Shown here: one piece after another, positions 7,498 through 9,802 of the stretch | How the letters are laid out: the number at the start of each line of letters is the position of its first letter | Position numbering within the stretch: the first letter of the stretch is position 1 | The notes under the pieces: model-generated | The model's input: only the letters and a program-made list of their open reading frames with translations | Database searches by the model: none | What the model was told of the DNA's origin: nothing | Program-made: the position numbers and the translations under genes | NCBI GenBank assembly: GCA_025356695.1 | Contig: JANXSE010000161.1 | Coordinates: 1 to 9,802 of the forward strand | DNA: 9,802 bases | Source of the DNA: Betaproteobacteria bacterium | GTDB lineage: Bacteria; Pseudomonadota; Gammaproteobacteria; Burkholderiales; SG8-41 | Direction: 5' to 3'

Positions 7498-9183
7498 ATG
7501 AATCCCGCTGCAATTTCGGATCTGCGCACCCACCTGGGTGACTTGTTCAGAACCGCCCTCACTACGGTGGCGCCGGGTGTTGCAAACAGCGAAATAGTCC
7601 TTGAGCGGCCGAAACAGGCGCAACACGGTGACTACGCGTGCAACCTCGCGCTACAACTGGCAAAAGCGCTTAAGCGCAAGCCGCGTGAGATCGCCGCCGA
7701 ATTGATCGGCGCGCTACCTGACTCGCCCTACCTTGCGAAGACCGAGATTGCCGGCGCCGGCTTCATCAACTGCTTTCTTAAACCGGAGGCGCATCAATCG
7801 ACGGTGTCGCCGATACTTCGCAACGGCGCTGCTTTTGGTCGCGGCAGCAACGGCAATGGCAAAAAAGTTCAGGTCGAATTCGTATCGGCCAACCCAACCG
7901 GCCCCCTGCATGTCGGGCATGGCCGTCAGGCCGCGCTGGGGGACGCGGTCGCCGCCTTGCTTGAAGCGCAGGGCTGCGCCGTAACGCGCGAGTTCTATTA
8001 CAACGATGCCGGCGTGCAAATCCAGAATCTGGCTCTCTCGGTACAGTCGCGCGCGCGCGGCATCAAGCCCGGTGATGCGGGCTGGCCGGAAGCCGCCTAT
8101 CAGGGCGAATACGTCCAGGAAATCGCCAATGATTTTCTGGCATGCAAAACAATCGTCGCGGCGGACGGCTCAGCAATCGTCGCTAACGGCAACAGCGACG
8201 ACCTGGAAAATGTTCGCCGGTTTGCCGTCACCTATTTGCGACGGGAGCAGGACACCGATCTCGAAAAATTCGACGTCAAATTCGACGTCTACTATCTCGA
8301 ATCCAGCCTGTATGCCGACGGTCGCGTAGATGCGGTGGTCAAAGGACTGGTCGCCAGCGGCAAAACCTACGAGCAGGACGGCGCCTTGTGGCTGCGCACC
8401 ACCGATTTTGGCGACGACAAAGATCGCGTGGTTCGAAAATCAGACAAAACCTATACTTATTTTGTGCCAGATGTTGCCTATCACGTCACCAAATGGGAGC
8501 GCGGATTCAAAACGGTCATCAACGTACAGGGCACTGATCATCACAGCACCATCACACGGGTGCGTGCCGGTCTGCAGGCACTGGGTATTGGCGTACCTAA
8601 CGGATATCCCGATTACGTGTTGCACAGTATGGTCAAAGTCATGCGGGGCGGCGAGGAGGTGAAGATTTCAAAACGCGCCGGATCCTATGTCACGCTGCGC
8701 GATTTGATCGAATGGGTCGGCCGGGATGCCGTGCGCTTTTTCCTGGTGTCGCGTCGCGCCGATTCCGAGTTTGTGTTTGACATCGATCTCGCCCTGACGA
8801 AGAGCGAGGAAAATCCAGTCTATTATGTACAGTATGCGCACGCACGCGTTTGCAGCGTGCTCGCCCAGTGGGCGGGAAATGCTGCGCAGCTTATGGAAAC
8901 CCCGTTGAATACATTGACGGAAGAGCGCGAAATCAGCCTGATGAAACGGCTTGCCGAGTTCCCTGAAATCATCGACCTCGCCGCACGCGAATTTGCGCCG
9001 CATCAGGTCGCCTACTACCTGCGCGAACTGGCTGGAGAATTTCACGGCTACTACAATTCAACCCGCTTTTTGGTTCCCGAAGAAGCGGTCAAACTGGCAC
9101 GCCTGGCGCTGGCAGTGGCGACGCGTCAAGTGCTGCGCAACGGGCTCGCATTGCTGGGTGTTGGCGCGCCGGAAAAAATGTAA
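7498..9183 (+). CDS. argS: Arginyl-tRNA synthetase
   Basis: This class I synthetase charges tRNA-Arg with arginine in the cytosol. The product has 561 residues, near the 577 of E. coli. The N-terminal domain specific to ArgRS covers roughly the first 110 residues. The ATP-binding HIGH-type motif is HVGH at 138-141 within [15 protein letters not shown], followed by [11 protein letters not shown]. The KMSK-type loop is KISK at 389-392 ([13 protein letters not shown]). The C-terminal DALR anticodon-binding domain starts near residue 440 ([10 protein letters not shown]) and ends in the typical [13 protein letters not shown]. The ATG at 7498 gives the expected N-terminus; no Shine-Dalgarno sequence is evident. 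The next gene begins 9 bases after the stop with no terminator between them, so the two are probably cotranscribed. An argS gene followed by a SPOR-domain gene is, from general knowledge, common in betaproteobacteria. Confidence 0.97.
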   Translation: MNPAAISDLRTHLGDLFRTALTTVAPGVANSEIVLERPKQAQHGDYACNLALQLAKALKRKPREIAAELIGALPDSPYLAKTEIAGAGFINCFLKPEAHQSTVSPILRNGAAFGRGSNGNGKKVQVEFVSANPTGPLHVGHGRQAALGDAVAALLEAQGCAVTREFYYNDAGVQIQNLALSVQSRARGIKPGDAGWPEAAYQGEYVQEIANDFLACKTIVAADGSAIVANGNSDDLENVRRFAVTYLRREQDTDLEKFDVKFDVYYLESSLYADGRVDAVVKGLVASGKTYEQDGALWLRTTDFGDDKDRVVRKSDKTYTYFVPDVAYHVTKWERGFKTVINVQGTDHHSTITRVRAGLQALGIGVPNGYPDYVLHSMVKVMRGGEEVKISKRAGSYVTLRDLIEWVGRDAVRFFLVSRRADSEFVFDIDLALTKSEENPVYYVQYAHARVCSVLAQWAGNAAQLMETPLNTLTEEREISLMKRLAEFPEIIDLAAREFAPHQVAYYLRELAGEFHGYYNSTRFLVPEEAVKLARLALAVATRQVLRNGLALLGVGAPEKM

Positions 9184-9192
9184 CATTCCGCT

Positions 9193-9801
9193 ATGAGCAA
9201 AGATTACAAAGGCGCGAACAGGGGCAACGGCGGCAGTAAAGGCGGCACCGGCTCTCTCATGACTGGCATACTGATCGGGCTTTTGCTTGGCCTCGGCATT
9301 TCGCTTGCGGTCGCCTGGTATATCAACAAAATGCCGACGCCGTTCCAGCCGCGCGGGAATCAGGCGGCCAAGAGTGACGCGCAAAAATCGGCGGGCACCG
9401 AAGCCGCCAAGGTCGAAGAAAAGAGCACCAAGGGCGAGAGCAAGCCGCGCTTCGATTTCTACAAGATACTGCCTGGTTCGGAAGAGCCTGCGACCGACCA
9501 GCAGTTCAAGGAAGCCCAGCAAAAACCGCCTGCGCAGGCCAAGGAAGCGTTTTTCCTGCAAGCTGGCGCGTTCCAAAATGCGCCCGACGCGGACAACCTC
9601 AAGGCGCGTCTTGCGTTAATGGGCATGGAAGCAACCGTCCAGACGACAACGTTGCCCGACAAAGGCGTTTGGCACCGCGTCAGGGTCGGGCCGTACAACA
9701 CGGTTGACGACCTCAACCGTGCGCGTGAAACTTTGAAACAAAGCGGAATTGACACAACGTTGATTAAAGTCCGCGAAACACCTGCGCAATCGGCAAAATA
9801 A
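9193..9801 (+). CDS. Membrane-anchored SPOR-domain protein, FtsN/DedD-like
   Basis: The 202-residue product has the layout of a bitopic division protein. It has a short cytoplasmic N-terminus rich in Gly, Lys and Asn (1-21), one membrane helix (about 22-44, glycine- and leucine-rich), and a Lys/Glu/Ala/Pro-rich periplasmic linker (about 45-116). A C-terminal SPOR domain (about 117-196) shows FFLQAGAF at 120-127 and RVRVGPY at 162-168. SPOR domains bind glycan strands lacking stem peptides and bring proteins to the septum. FtsN activates septal wall synthesis, while DedD and DamX are accessory. Its length and place after argS suggest the FtsN-like protein of betaproteobacteria, but SPOR proteins diverge too much to assign a symbol by eye. 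The stop codon lies one base before the end of the window, so the gene is complete. It starts 9 bases after argS and probably shares its transcript. Confidence 0.9.
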   Translation: MSKDYKGANRGNGGSKGGTGSLMTGILIGLLLGLGISLAVAWYINKMPTPFQPRGNQAAKSDAQKSAGTEAAKVEEKSTKGESKPRFDFYKILPGSEEPATDQQFKEAQQKPPAQAKEAFFLQAGAFQNAPDADNLKARLALMGMEATVQTTTLPDKGVWHRVRVGPYNTVDDLNRARETLKQSGIDTTLIKVRETPAQSAK

Positions 9802-9802
9802 C

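Noticed and set aside
1..9802. Search for a defence system, mobile element, CRISPR array, tRNA or biosynthetic cluster.
   Set aside because: Every long coding frame is a housekeeping gene of a known family. I saw no direct-repeat arrays, transposase motifs, tRNA cloverleaf or island boundaries.

Overview
The window looks like an ordinary chromosomal housekeeping segment from a Gram-negative bacterium, most likely a betaproteobacterium. The protein sequences are proteobacterial in style, base composition is GC-rich, and the gene order is gltB-gltD-hemE-priA-argS-SPOR protein. From general knowledge, that order resembles betaproteobacterial chromosomes, but no database search was possible, so genus and family are left open. 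All convincing genes are on the + strand. There is no transposase, phage gene, tRNA, rRNA, CRISPR array or foreign-looking island.

Layout. Bases 1-2277 are the 3' half of gltB (large subunit of NADPH glutamate synthase), cut by the window edge. After 24 bases comes gltD (2302-3756), the small subunit; together they form GOGAT, the ammonium-assimilating enzyme. hemE (3836-4894, uroporphyrinogen decarboxylase of haem synthesis) follows after 79 bases. Bases 4895-5231 are the only long stretch without a clear gene, and hold the most unusual signals: a perfect 10-bp hairpin just after hemE, a competing downstream hairpin, two matches to the DnaA box consensus, a promoter-like TAGAAT site, an AT-rich patch, and a doubtful 69-codon ORF ending 6 bases before priA. 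priA (5232-7418) encodes the replication-restart helicase. argS (7498-9183) encodes arginyl-tRNA synthetase and has its own extended -10-like site. It is followed after 9 bases by a single-pass membrane protein with a C-terminal SPOR domain (9193-9801), probably an FtsN/DedD-type division protein.

The genes form at least three likely transcription units: gltBD (perhaps reading into hemE), priA with its leader, and argS with the SPOR gene. I found no new multi-gene system here. The hemE-priA intergenic region is the one place worth a second look, because DnaA boxes in front of a primosome helicase gene would tie replication restart to the initiator protein. That remains an inference from sequence motifs only.
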